From Selenomonas sp963528755 (GTDB taxonomy: Bacteria > Bacillota > Negativicutes > Selenomonadales > Selenomonadaceae): DNA of 64,000 bases. Numbering within the stretch: the stretch's first letter is position 1; each line of letters opens with the position of its first letter. Positions 53,329 through 61,251 of this stretch are shown here, in pieces. The notes under the pieces were generated by a model. That model saw only the letters and a list, made by a program, of their open reading frames with translations, ran no database searches and was not told the DNA's origin. The translations under genes and the position numbers were made by a program. Location: contig NZ_CAURXA010000003.1 of the NCBI RefSeq assembly GCF_963528755.1, positions 186,001 to 250,000 of the forward strand, given 5' to 3'.

Positions 53329-54956
53329 CATGACGCCTCCTTTCCTTCGTGTGCGTTCCTCGGCGGCAAAAATTCCAGCAGCTCGATCGCCTCGACAAAC
53401 GGCGTTCGCATACGGCCGCCGTGTTCCTGCCAAAGATGCGCGGCGTAGGCCTCCCAGCCCGCAGGCTGCGGCAGAGCGTAGCCATCGTGGCGGATCTGCT
53501 CGAGGTACTTTTCTGCCTCGTGCTCCCCGTGCTGCAGGACGGCGCGCAGGTCCTTGAGCTTGCCGCTCGGCAGGCTCTTCGCGAGGCCTTCGGCGAGGTC
53601 GCGCAGCCGGGCGAAAGCGTAGTGGGATTCGCCGTCGATGCGGTACGGGCCGAAATGCAGGCTGCCGAGCGCCGCGCGGTACTCTTGGCGGCGGATCTCG
53701 GCGAGTGTCGGCGCCTGCTCGCCGTGCAGACGCAGGAAGTCGAGCCAGCAGCTCGCTTCCTCACGCCGACCCTCGCGCTCGTTCGCAAGCTTTCTCATGC
53801 GCCCTTTTGCCGAGTCGCAAAGCTGCTCGGCGATCTCGTAGCCGCGGAAGAAGGGATAGGCGGTCGGCAGGATCGCGACGCCCGCGCATGTATCGACGCC
53901 CTTTTCCAGCAGCGACTTCATGATGAACGCCGTGCAGTCGAAGGCGACCTTCGCCGCGCAGACGAAGGTCATGTCGTCGCCGCCGAGGATCAGCGGGCGC
54001 ACGGGCAGATAGCGGCGCTTTTCGTCATCCTTCCTCTGCGCGAGGAAGGGGAAGCTGTCCTCTTTCATGGAGAGGACAAGCTCGGCAAAGGCGCGGGTTG
54101 TCGCCGTGCAGATCTCCTGCGACTTATTCTTGTAGTCGGAAAGCGTCGCAAGATCGGCGAATTTCTTGCCCATGTTGTTGCCGTCGATATGAACGACGGC
54201 GATGTAATTTTCTGTCTCCTTCTGCCCGAGCTTGTCCAATTCGCTCGGAAACACCGCGTTTTCCATGAAGCGCGATTTCTCCTCGTCCGTGAGGACGCCC
54301 GTGAGCTTCTCCAAAAGAGCCTGCTCCGCTCTGGCCGGCCGCAATGCGCCGCCCTCAGGACGCGGCGTCGCGACGCGCAGCTTCGCCGCCTCGCTCTCTG
54401 CAATATAGCGCTTGCGGTTCGCATCGTAGGAGGTCGCCGTCTCGTCCGTGCCGTCGGCGGCGAGCGTCAGACCCGTGTAGGGAATCGTCGTCCGAGGAAA
54501 TGCGGTGTTCTGCTGCTCTTTGAGCTTCAAGACGAGCGCGGTGCGGTTCGCCGTCTTGGACAGCCAGCTGCCGTCGGGTGCGAGATCGACCGTACCGATG
54601 GCGGCTCCCGTCTGCAGCCCCGGGCAGCGCACGAGAAGTTCCTTCGAGAAGCGGCGCACGATCTCCGCCGCAGCCTCGCCTGCATCGGCTCGCAGCAGAA
54701 TCATCGCGTTGCCGCCGCCGATGTAGGCGACACGCGCCTTCTGCGGCATAGCCGTCCAGTCGGGCGAGGCGACCTCGCGCCAAGTCGCATCGTCAAGCTC
54801 TGCCGCGCCGCAGACCTCGCGGATGACGGGAAGCAGCACATCGTCAAAGACGCGGTCGACGAGATAGGAAGCGCCGATCTGCGTCTTGAGACGGCTGCTG
54901 GAAAAGATGTACTTCTGAATCGAGCGTGTGTCGAAAAGCAGTGCTTTCAGCTCCAT
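53328..54956 (-). CDS. cas10: Cas10 (type III-D-like), cyclase-type Palm domain, no HD nuclease
   Basis: 542 residues. The second Palm domain has an intact GGDD at 325-328 (LILGGDDMTFVC) and the preceding metal-site region HIDGNNMG at 257-264, so cyclic oligoadenylate synthesis is expected. A first Palm-like domain occupies about 1-120 (GGGNAMILLRAD). No N-terminal HD motif is present, so target-DNA cleavage by Cas10 itself is unlikely. AAAGGAGG seven bases before ATG 54956 fixes the start. It is the first gene of a six-gene operon with overlapping junctions, divergent from CRISPR array 1. Confidence 0.92.
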   Translation of the reverse strand: MELKALLFDTRSIQKYIFSSSRLKTQIGASYLVDRVFDDVLLPVIREVCGAAELDDATWREVASPDWTAMPQKARVAYIGGGNAMILLRADAGEAAAEIVRRFSKELLVRCPGLQTGAAIGTVDLAPDGSWLSKTANRTALVLKLKEQQNTAFPRTTIPYTGLTLAADGTDETATSYDANRKRYIAESEAAKLRVATPRPEGGALRPARAEQALLEKLTGVLTDEEKSRFMENAVFPSELDKLGQKETENYIAVVHIDGNNMGKKFADLATLSDYKNKSQEICTATTRAFAELVLSMKEDSFPFLAQRKDDEKRRYLPVRPLILGGDDMTFVCAAKVAFDCTAFIMKSLLEKGVDTCAGVAILPTAYPFFRGYEIAEQLCDSAKGRMRKLANEREGRREEASCWLDFLRLHGEQAPTLAEIRRQEYRAALGSLHFGPYRIDGESHYAFARLRDLAEGLAKSLPSGKLKDLRAVLQHGEHEAEKYLEQIRHDGYALPQPAGWEAYAAHLWQEHGGRMRTPFVEAIELLEFLPPRNAHEGKEAS

Positions 54957-55080
54957 CAAAAAGCCTCCTTTACGGAATTTATTCACTTTTAATATTCGTG
55001 CGATTGAGGAAAATTCCTGCCTAAATGAGAAGAAATATTTCTCCAGTGATAGAAAGCGCGAGAGAAATGAAGATTCGGAT

Positions 55081-55109
55081 TTGACAAAGAGCCAGAGTCA
55101 TGCTACATT
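55081..55109 (+). promoter_or_regulatory. Leader promoter of CRISPR array 1
   Basis: TTGACA, 17 bp, TACATT. The same positions in the leader of array 2 read TTGACA, 17 bp, TAGAGT, and the following TTTGAGCC..TTTCTGCGG leader block is shared. Confidence 0.8.
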
Positions 55110-55166
55110 ACGGAAAATGAGAAATCGCATTTGAGCCTTTTGTTTCTGCGGCTTCCCGGACACATG

Positions 55167-55417
55167 TTCACATGTGATCGCATACTGCTTGCAGTATTGA
55201 AACGAGTATGCCGTAGAACATCGAGATGGCGTGTAGGTCTCGTCACATATGAACTCATACCGCTTGCGGTATTGAAACTGGTGGGTGGAGGGGGCGGACG
55301 GGGTTGGCTGCTTCGTCACATGCGACCTCATACCGCTTGCGGTATTGAAACAAGCCGAAACGACGAACCTCCTCCCAAATGGCTTTCCGTCACATGTGAC
55401 CTCATACCGCTTGCGGT
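55167..55417 (+). CRISPR. CRISPR array 1 (3 spacers)
   Basis: Four 37-nt repeats at 55167, 55242, 55315 and 55389, consensus GTCACATGTG...GCGGTATTGAAAC, with spacers of 38, 36 and 37 nt. The ATTGAAAC end fits a type III crRNA 5' tag on the plus strand. Divergence from consensus falls along the array: 5, 2 and 1 mismatches in the first three repeats. The last repeat stops after 29 nt and runs into TTGCCATAC and a terminator. Confidence 0.95.
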
Positions 55418-55421
55418 TTGC

Positions 55422-55459
55422 CATACAAAAAGAGAGCCGTTCGGCTCTCTTTTTGTATG
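55422..55459 (+). terminator. Terminator of CRISPR array 1
   Basis: Perfect 18-bp inverted repeat from CATACAAAAAGAGAGCCG to its complement ending TTTTTGTATG, 2-nt loop. Confidence 0.9.
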
Positions 55460-55492
55460 CCTGCTTCGAAGCAGCCCCATCGCTTCCAATGG

Positions 55493-55600
55493 TCGCACTT
55501 TTTTTGACACGCAGAAGCGTCTCCTCTCGACTAGAATAGACTCAAAGAGGCCGCTCGCGGGAGTACGCGCCTCGTCCTGCATCCGTGCAGGGCATTTTTT
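55493..55600 (+). other. Minimal cassette copy: promoter block, 5' hairpin and terminator only
   Basis: TCGCACTTTTTTTGACACGC, then 22 bp between TTGACA (55504) and TAGAAT (55532), the GAGGCCG...CGCGCCTC hairpin, then directly the CCTGCATCCGTGCAGG hairpin with ATTTTTTA. The same start and end blocks bracket the tiny-ORF cassette at 62158-62847. Either the internal ORFs have been deleted, or this copy makes a short RNA of about 70 nt. Confidence 0.65.
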
Positions 55601-55626
55601 ATTGCAGCCGAAGCCGCCGGCATTCC

Positions 55627-55656
55627 TTGTTCGGGTGGCGCGGCTTATAGTATAAT
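55627..55656 (+). promoter_or_regulatory. Promoter of the first CARF-HEPN gene
   Basis: TTGTTC, 18 bp, TATAAT, leaving a 5' UTR of about 125 nt before ATG 55789. Confidence 0.6.
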
Positions 55657-55788
55657 GTGACAAAGGTGCAGTTCTATGAGGAAACCGCAGCGTGCATACG
55701 GGACTCTGTTTTCCGCAACATCTTCAACAATGCAGACAGACTGACGGAAATACACTTGCGGACGAGATTTTTGAGAGGGAGGGATTCG

Positions 55789-57648
55789 ATGACGAAAAAT
55801 GTTCATGTAATGGTGGCCTTCGTGAGCCAGTTGACGCAGAAGCCCTCGAACGTCGAATATCGGAGCGTCGATGCAAAAGAGATATTTTCATGCATGCAGA
55901 CGAACGAGGCTGCCGTTTGCCAGCTGCAGTCTCTGCTGCAGGAGGAAGGCGGCCTTGCGAAGATCATTCTGATCGAGACGGATCAAGCTCGAGAGAGAGT
56001 GCAGCGGGATACGGCGGACTGGCTGGCGCTGATGGAGAAATACCGTTCTGAGTCGATGTCCGCCGTCGAGCTTTTGAAGGCGCAGAGCGTGTGCAAATAT
56101 TCGGAGCTTTCACAGGTATTCGAAGACATCGAATATTCGAAGATGGGCATCGAGGACTCGATGCGCAGCATTGCGGGCATCGCGGAGCGTGTCCGCGCCT
56201 TTGCCGAGCGCGTGCGCGAAGAAAAGCCTGAGGCAGAGGTCGTCCTTCATGCCGATATGACGGGCGGCTTTCGCTATGCGGCGCTGATGCTGCTCGTCGT
56301 CATGCAGTTGTCGAAGTACATGGGCATCCGCATGGGGCATGTCGTATATTCGGACTTCGTTCGAGGCGGAGAGAGCCGCGTTCATCTGACGGACGACATT
56401 CGAAGCATGTTCGACCTCGTCGCGGGTGCGGACGAGTTCCAGAAGTACGGCAGCGTGCAAGCGCTGGAGGAGTATTTCAGCCGCAGTTCGCGCCACAGCG
56501 AGGATTTTTCCGCACTTTTTGCCGCCATGCGGCGCTTTTCTGACGCCATACGCATCTGCCGCACGAGCGTCATTGAAGACGAGATGGCCGATCTCGCCGA
56601 GAAGATCCGCGCCTTTCGGCAGGCGAAGCCCGTTTCCATCGAGGAGGAGATGTTCTCGCACATCCTCGGCGTCATCGAGGGGGAATACGGCTCTGTCATC
56701 AAGAATGCATCGGGTGAGAAATCGGATCGCCGCCTCGACATCATCGCATGGTGTGTGCAGAAGAAATTCCTGCAGCAGGCAATGACGCTCTGCACGGAGT
56801 GGATTCCGGCGATCTTGGTGGAGAAGAAGATCTGCTATACGGAGGATGAAGAAGTCATCGAGCAATGCCAAGAGCGCGGCGATTCCGGCGCGGGAATGCG
56901 GAGCTGGCAGCAGGAGTTCATCAATTCGTATGGCCAGGTGACGGAGAGCAAAGAAGTGAAACCGCCGACGATACCTGTTCCAGAAGGAGATTTCCGCAAC
57001 GCTTCCTTCAAGGAAATGACGAACCTCCTTCGCACGATACTGAGCAGCGGAGTTCGCACAAGGGTCGAGGACTTGCCGCCGGAGATGAAACAAGGCGTGC
57101 AAAGTTTTTTTGCCGCTTACGATGAAATCGCCTCCAAATGGCGGAACTATGACTTGCGGCAGATGGGATTCCGCACGCGCAATTCGGTCATTGATCGCGC
57201 CATCGCCATTTTGCGTCCATCGAAGAATAAACGCTTTGTTTACGAGGACATTCTGACGCGTCTGGCAGTCAGATCGAATGAGGATATTTTCACGGCGCTG
57301 GGCATAGACGGCAGGAAGTGTGAAGAGGCATGCGCCGGAAAAGAGCCGCCGTCTAAAAAGAGACGCACCGCGAAGAAGCAGGAATCTCCCGAAGAGAAAT
57401 GGCTGCGCCGGGAAGCTTGCTATCGCAGGATGCTGTCGGGCCATGGGAAACTTTTGATGTATACGCAGAAGACGACGGAGGAAGCCGTCGCGTTTTTGCG
57501 CGGCTTCTTTTTCATCCGTCAAGGCCGCAACGATACGAACCACGCTGCTGAAAACGCACCTACGGCTCGCAGAAATCAAGGCGCGTTGGAAAATGATCGG
57601 CTGGAAGAAGAGATCGCCTCCTACATCGAAAAACTCAGGAAAGCATAG
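55789..57648 (+). CDS. CARF-HEPN ribonuclease, TM1812/Csm6-like, paralogue 1
   Basis: 619 residues. The N-terminal CARF domain (about 1-220) has the ligand-loop segment LHADMTGGFRYAALML at 153-168. A helical linker follows, and a C-terminal HEPN domain carries the R-x4-H active site RNDTNH at 580-585. It should cleave RNA non-specifically when cyclic oligoadenylate made by Cas10 binds the CARF domain. GGGAGGGA four bases before ATG 55789 fixes the start; the frame extends upstream into the promoter. It is the first gene of a plus-strand operon with the two following genes. Confidence 0.88.
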   Translation: MTKNVHVMVAFVSQLTQKPSNVEYRSVDAKEIFSCMQTNEAAVCQLQSLLQEEGGLAKIILIETDQARERVQRDTADWLALMEKYRSESMSAVELLKAQSVCKYSELSQVFEDIEYSKMGIEDSMRSIAGIAERVRAFAERVREEKPEAEVVLHADMTGGFRYAALMLLVVMQLSKYMGIRMGHVVYSDFVRGGESRVHLTDDIRSMFDLVAGADEFQKYGSVQALEEYFSRSSRHSEDFSALFAAMRRFSDAIRICRTSVIEDEMADLAEKIRAFRQAKPVSIEEEMFSHILGVIEGEYGSVIKNASGEKSDRRLDIIAWCVQKKFLQQAMTLCTEWIPAILVEKKICYTEDEEVIEQCQERGDSGAGMRSWQQEFINSYGQVTESKEVKPPTIPVPEGDFRNASFKEMTNLLRTILSSGVRTRVEDLPPEMKQGVQSFFAAYDEIASKWRNYDLRQMGFRTRNSVIDRAIAILRPSKNKRFVYEDILTRLAVRSNEDIFTALGIDGRKCEEACAGKEPPSKKRRTAKKQESPEEKWLRREACYRRMLSGHGKLLMYTQKTTEEAVAFLRGFFFIRQGRNDTNHAAENAPTARRNQGALENDRLEEEIASYIEKLRKA

Positions 57649-57659
57649 GGGGAAGCAGC

Positions 57660-58022
57660 ATGTTCATCAACCATACAAACCACGCTTCGGCGAAGTGGCC
57701 GGCGGCACAAAAAGAGGCTGCGCACGCCTGGGGTGAGATCGAGGATCTGCCGTTTCCCGACATCGGAGCGGATTGGGACGAGGAGCGCGTCGCGAAGCTC
57801 GCTGAGGAGAGTGCCGCGAGAATCATTGAGAAGACGCCTAGCGCCGTATTGTGTCAGGGCGAGTTCACCTACGTCTATCATCTCGTGAACCTCCTGCGTG
57901 CGGCGGGCGTGACCGTCCTCGCGGCGGCAAGCCGGAGAGAAGCGGTCGAGGAGCAGGCAGAGGACGGATCGGTGCGAAAGATCAGCCGCTTCGTCTTCAC
58001 GCGTTTTCGCGAGTATCGGTAA
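57660..58022 (+). CDS. 120-residue alpha/beta protein between the two CARF-HEPN genes
   Basis: It starts MFINHTNHASAKWPAAQKEA, has a helix-rich centre, a strand-loop AVLCQGEFTYVYHLVNLL at 63-80 and a second strand GVTVLAAASRR. This gives a small Rossmann-like pattern. Conserved-looking polar residues (His5, His8, Gln66, Glu68, Arg93) could form an active site. GGGGGAAG precedes ATG 57660, 11 bp after the first effector gene. I do not recognise a described family. Position makes a regulator or ring nuclease of the cyclic-oligoadenylate signal plausible, but this is inference. Confidence 0.8.
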   Translation: MFINHTNHASAKWPAAQKEAAHAWGEIEDLPFPDIGADWDEERVAKLAEESAARIIEKTPSAVLCQGEFTYVYHLVNLLRAAGVTVLAAASRREAVEEQAEDGSVRKISRFVFTRFREYR

Positions 58023-58074
58023 GCTGCCGGGAGAGTCTTTGTCCGTAGGGGAACATCATGGGGGAGGAAGAAAT

Positions 58075-59952
58075 ATGCGGCATCATATCATGCTTCTTAT
58101 GTTGAGCGACGTAAAGACGGATCGCAGCCACCCGGAGCGGGTGTCGATGGTGAAATATGCGGGCGATATTGGCGACTGCGGCGTGACGAACGAGTCAGCG
58201 GTGCGTCATCTCCTGCTTTCAAAGGATGGTGACAGGAACATCTCGCTGGATAAGATGTTCCTTTTTGCAACGAAAAAGGTTCAAGAACCCATCGAGATTG
58301 AACAGCCTTCGCCGGATGTCGATGCAGGCGTCACGCATTTCGGCTATTTCAAGAAGCGTCTGACGGATGTTCTGCCTTGCGTTGAGGAATCGGGATTTAT
58401 CGAAGTTGTTCCCTATGATGCGAGAATGCCGATTTCCGAAACGAGACGCTTCGTATTGGAAATGGCAGAGCGCATCATGGACTATGCGGAGGTGAAGAAG
58501 GCACAGGGCGATACGGTCGTGCTTCATGCCGACCTCACGGGCGGACCGCGCCATGCCGTCATGCTGATGTTTGCCGTCATGCGCCTTTTGCAGTACAACG
58601 GTATTGAGATCGGCAAGGTTCTGTACTCAAACATGGGCTTGAAAATCGTGGAAGAGGTGAACGACGTCTACGGCATCTTCGACCTTATCGCGGGCGCGGA
58701 CGAGTTCGCGCAGTTCGGCAGCGTTTCCGCCATCCTGCGCTACTTCGGCTACGACAAGAAGATTCTCGCAAGGCCACCGCATATTTCCGAGCGTCTGCAC
58801 CGACTTCTTCTCGCTATGCACGGCTTCGCGGAGGAGATCAAGGTCTGCCACTACGGCGCGTTCGCTCATGCCGTCGAGGAGCTTTCCAAGGCTCTGAAGG
58901 AGTTCCGCGAAGGCAGTGAAGCAGACGGCGCGGACATCAACGAGAGCATGATCGCACAGCTCCGCTTCCGTGTCGAGGAGGAATACAGGGACATTCTCGG
59001 CGACAAGATCGACGACGTGAAACTCCTGCGCTGGTGCGTGAAGCACGGCTATTTGCAGCAGGCGCTGACGCTCTTCACCGAGCGTGTGCCTGAGATCTTG
59101 AAGGAGCGCGACGTCCTGCAGCTTTCGCCCGAATTTGCCGCGGAGGTGCAGACGACGCAGAAGAAGGGTGACAAGCGCAGCACGATTTTCTATCTTCTGG
59201 CGGAGTATGCGGAAAAGAAAGGCATGGGGCAAGTTGACGCTTTCCTGGACAGTGCGAAGAAAGCATATCCGAAGATCATGCAAATGATCATAGCGGACGC
59301 TCTGGAAGGAAAGGAGACTGCGTTTTTCGGGGAAAACGGCTGGGAAACACAGCTGCACAAACGTATCGCCAAAGAGCCTGCGGTAGGCTTCTGGCGGGAG
59401 AGAGCATACGGGAGTCTTCTTCTGGAAAATGAAGCAGGCGTGCATGAGGTTTACGAGAAGTTCCTTACATGGCGCAAGAAGCCGCAAGATTTCAGCGGAA
59501 AAGATCCTGCAGATCCCGTGTGGGAGAAGCTGGTCGATGCCCTATGCGATAAGCAGATCGGTGTGCCGAAGGGAGCGAATGAGGCTGAGCGAAACTCCTT
59601 GAAGAAGGAGTGGCGGGAGAAGTTCCGTACCCAGAAATATGGCGGGCAGAAACTCAAGATGCTCACAGGCTTCATTCGTAACAATATGGGATCGGATGTC
59701 ACAGAGTCTGTTTTTTCCAATGTTTCCCTTCTCCCCGGGACGAAGGGCATATTTTCCGTTCGTAATTGGGCTGAGCAGGGCAAGATCATCTGCCATCTCT
59801 CACAGGAGCTTTATGACCTTCTTGCCATCTACTACAAGCTCAAAGAGGAGCGCAATCAGAGCAACCATGCGAGCGAGGACAGTGCGCCGGACGGGGCGAG
59901 CGAACTGATGAAGCTTTTCAAAGAAGCGCTGCCGTTGCTCGAAAAGCTTTGA
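58075..59952 (+). CDS. CARF-HEPN ribonuclease, TM1812/Csm6-like, paralogue 2
   Basis: 625 residues, same architecture as paralogue 1: CARF segment LHADLTGGPRHAVMLMFAVM starting at 150, central helical region, C-terminal HEPN motif RNQSNH at 593-598. Identity to paralogue 1 is moderate, with shared blocks such as IFDLIAGADEFAQFGSVSA against MFDLVAGADEFQKYGSVQA. GGAGGAAG precedes ATG 58075. Having two effectors suggests different activators or RNA targets, or redundancy. Confidence 0.88.
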   Translation: MRHHIMLLMLSDVKTDRSHPERVSMVKYAGDIGDCGVTNESAVRHLLLSKDGDRNISLDKMFLFATKKVQEPIEIEQPSPDVDAGVTHFGYFKKRLTDVLPCVEESGFIEVVPYDARMPISETRRFVLEMAERIMDYAEVKKAQGDTVVLHADLTGGPRHAVMLMFAVMRLLQYNGIEIGKVLYSNMGLKIVEEVNDVYGIFDLIAGADEFAQFGSVSAILRYFGYDKKILARPPHISERLHRLLLAMHGFAEEIKVCHYGAFAHAVEELSKALKEFREGSEADGADINESMIAQLRFRVEEEYRDILGDKIDDVKLLRWCVKHGYLQQALTLFTERVPEILKERDVLQLSPEFAAEVQTTQKKGDKRSTIFYLLAEYAEKKGMGQVDAFLDSAKKAYPKIMQMIIADALEGKETAFFGENGWETQLHKRIAKEPAVGFWRERAYGSLLLENEAGVHEVYEKFLTWRKKPQDFSGKDPADPVWEKLVDALCDKQIGVPKGANEAERNSLKKEWREKFRTQKYGGQKLKMLTGFIRNNMGSDVTESVFSNVSLLPGTKGIFSVRNWAEQGKIICHLSQELYDLLAIYYKLKEERNQSNHASEDSAPDGASELMKLFKEALPLLEKL

Positions 59953-59964
59953 CAGGGGGCCGTC

Positions 59965-61251
59965 ATGCGTACAGGGACTGAAACGAAAAACCGCCGGGAA
60001 AGCACCGCCGCCAACCGCTTCATCGGCGACTACGACACCGTGCGGCCGCTCCTGCGCTACATCTCCTACGGCTGCTATCACAAGTCGTTCCTCGTCGAGC
60101 GTCTGGGGCAGAGTGCGCGCGCCTATGAGGAGAACATGGCGCGTCTGCGCTTCTTCCTGCCCGAAGGAAGCCTCCAATCCTCGCGCCAAGGGCGGCGCGA
60201 GATCTTCCGCTTCGAAGGCGATTCCTACCGCATCACCGATGATTTTCTCGCCTACACCTACCGCATCAAGGCGTTGAAGAATACGACCGCCTTCTGCCTC
60301 ATCGGCTTGCTGCAGATTCTCGGCGCGGCGAAAGAGGCGCTCGATGTGACGACGATCTTCGAGTACGAGCTGATGTCGGGAAAGGCGATTCCAGCGGGCC
60401 TGGAGGATCTCAGCCGCAGGACGGTGCAGCGCTATCTGCAGGATCTCGAAGAGCAGGGCGTCGTCTGCAAGACGGAGGAAAACGGGCGTTTCCTCTATCG
60501 CCTGGCGGACGAGCCTCTGGCGCGGCTCTCGCCCGAAGAGGCGGCTTCGCTCTGCCGCGCCGCTTCGTTCTATCGCGCCATGACGCAGTTTTCCCTGCCT
60601 GGCTGCTTCCTTGAGGACGCTTTGCAGCGCGGCGGGCAGGAAAAAGAGACAAAACCGCTTGCTCAGTTCAAGCATAGGGCGACGGCGCACCTTCTCGACG
60701 ACGAGGTGGTCTTTCAATGTCTGACATGCTTGGAGGAGCGGCGCGAGATGACGTTCGTTTACGGCAGGGAAAGACGCAAGCTGCGCGTCGTGCCGCTTCG
60801 GCTCGTCAGCGATATGTATGCGGGACGCCGCTATGTGCTCGCGGCTCGTCTGCCCGCGAAAGGCGGCAGGCGCGCGCAGGGCAGTCAGATGTTTCGTCTC
60901 GACCTCATGCAGAAGGTGCGCACGGGCAGGGTGTGGGCGGGCGCTCTGCCGAAGATCGCCGTGAAGGAGCCTGAACTTTGCATCGACTTCTTCCCGAAGG
61001 GGGAGACGGCGGGCGCAGCGGTGAAGGGACGCATCCTCGCGCGATTTTCCGAAGCGGTGCTCGAAGAGGCGGACGGGCGGCTCAGCGTGCGGCTCAAGAT
61101 CGCGGATGCACGAAGTCTCCTGCCGTGGCTGCGCACCTTCTGGCCGCTCGCGCACGTCTCGCTGCCGCAGTCGCCGCACCTTGCGGAGAGACTCAAAGAG
61201 GATTTGGAGGAGGCGCTGGAAAATTATGGCGAATACCCCACTCTTTCATGA
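59965..61251 (+). CDS. WYL-domain transcriptional regulator 1
   Basis: 428 residues. A winged-helix-like region near 150-185 (LSRRTVQRYLQDLEEQGVV) is followed by a WYL domain at about 235-330 (MTFVYGRERRKLRVVPLRLVSDMYAGRRYVLAAR) and a C-terminal WCX-like part. WYL proteins often control phage-defence loci, sensing nucleic acid or nucleotide ligands. It begins 12 bp after the second effector gene and overlaps the next gene by 26 bp, so all are probably one operon. Confidence 0.88.
   Translation: MRTGTETKNRRESTAANRFIGDYDTVRPLLRYISYGCYHKSFLVERLGQSARAYEENMARLRFFLPEGSLQSSRQGRREIFRFEGDSYRITDDFLAYTYRIKALKNTTAFCLIGLLQILGAAKEALDVTTIFEYELMSGKAIPAGLEDLSRRTVQRYLQDLEEQGVVCKTEENGRFLYRLADEPLARLSPEEAASLCRAASFYRAMTQFSLPGCFLEDALQRGGQEKETKPLAQFKHRATAHLLDDEVVFQCLTCLEERREMTFVYGRERRKLRVVPLRLVSDMYAGRRYVLAARLPAKGGRRAQGSQMFRLDLMQKVRTGRVWAGALPKIAVKEPELCIDFFPKGETAGAAVKGRILARFSEAVLEEADGRLSVRLKIADARSLLPWLRTFWPLAHVSLPQSPHLAERLKEDLEEALENYGEYPTLS

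Noticed and set aside
55657..55788. Longer start (GTG 55657) for the first CARF-HEPN protein
   Set aside because: The GTG directly follows the TATAAT box and would not be within the transcript; GGGAGGGA and ATG at 55789 fit better.
56110..57579. 489-codon minus-strand frame opposite the first CARF-HEPN gene
   Set aside because: Antisense shadow; the plus strand has CARF and HEPN motifs and a strong start.
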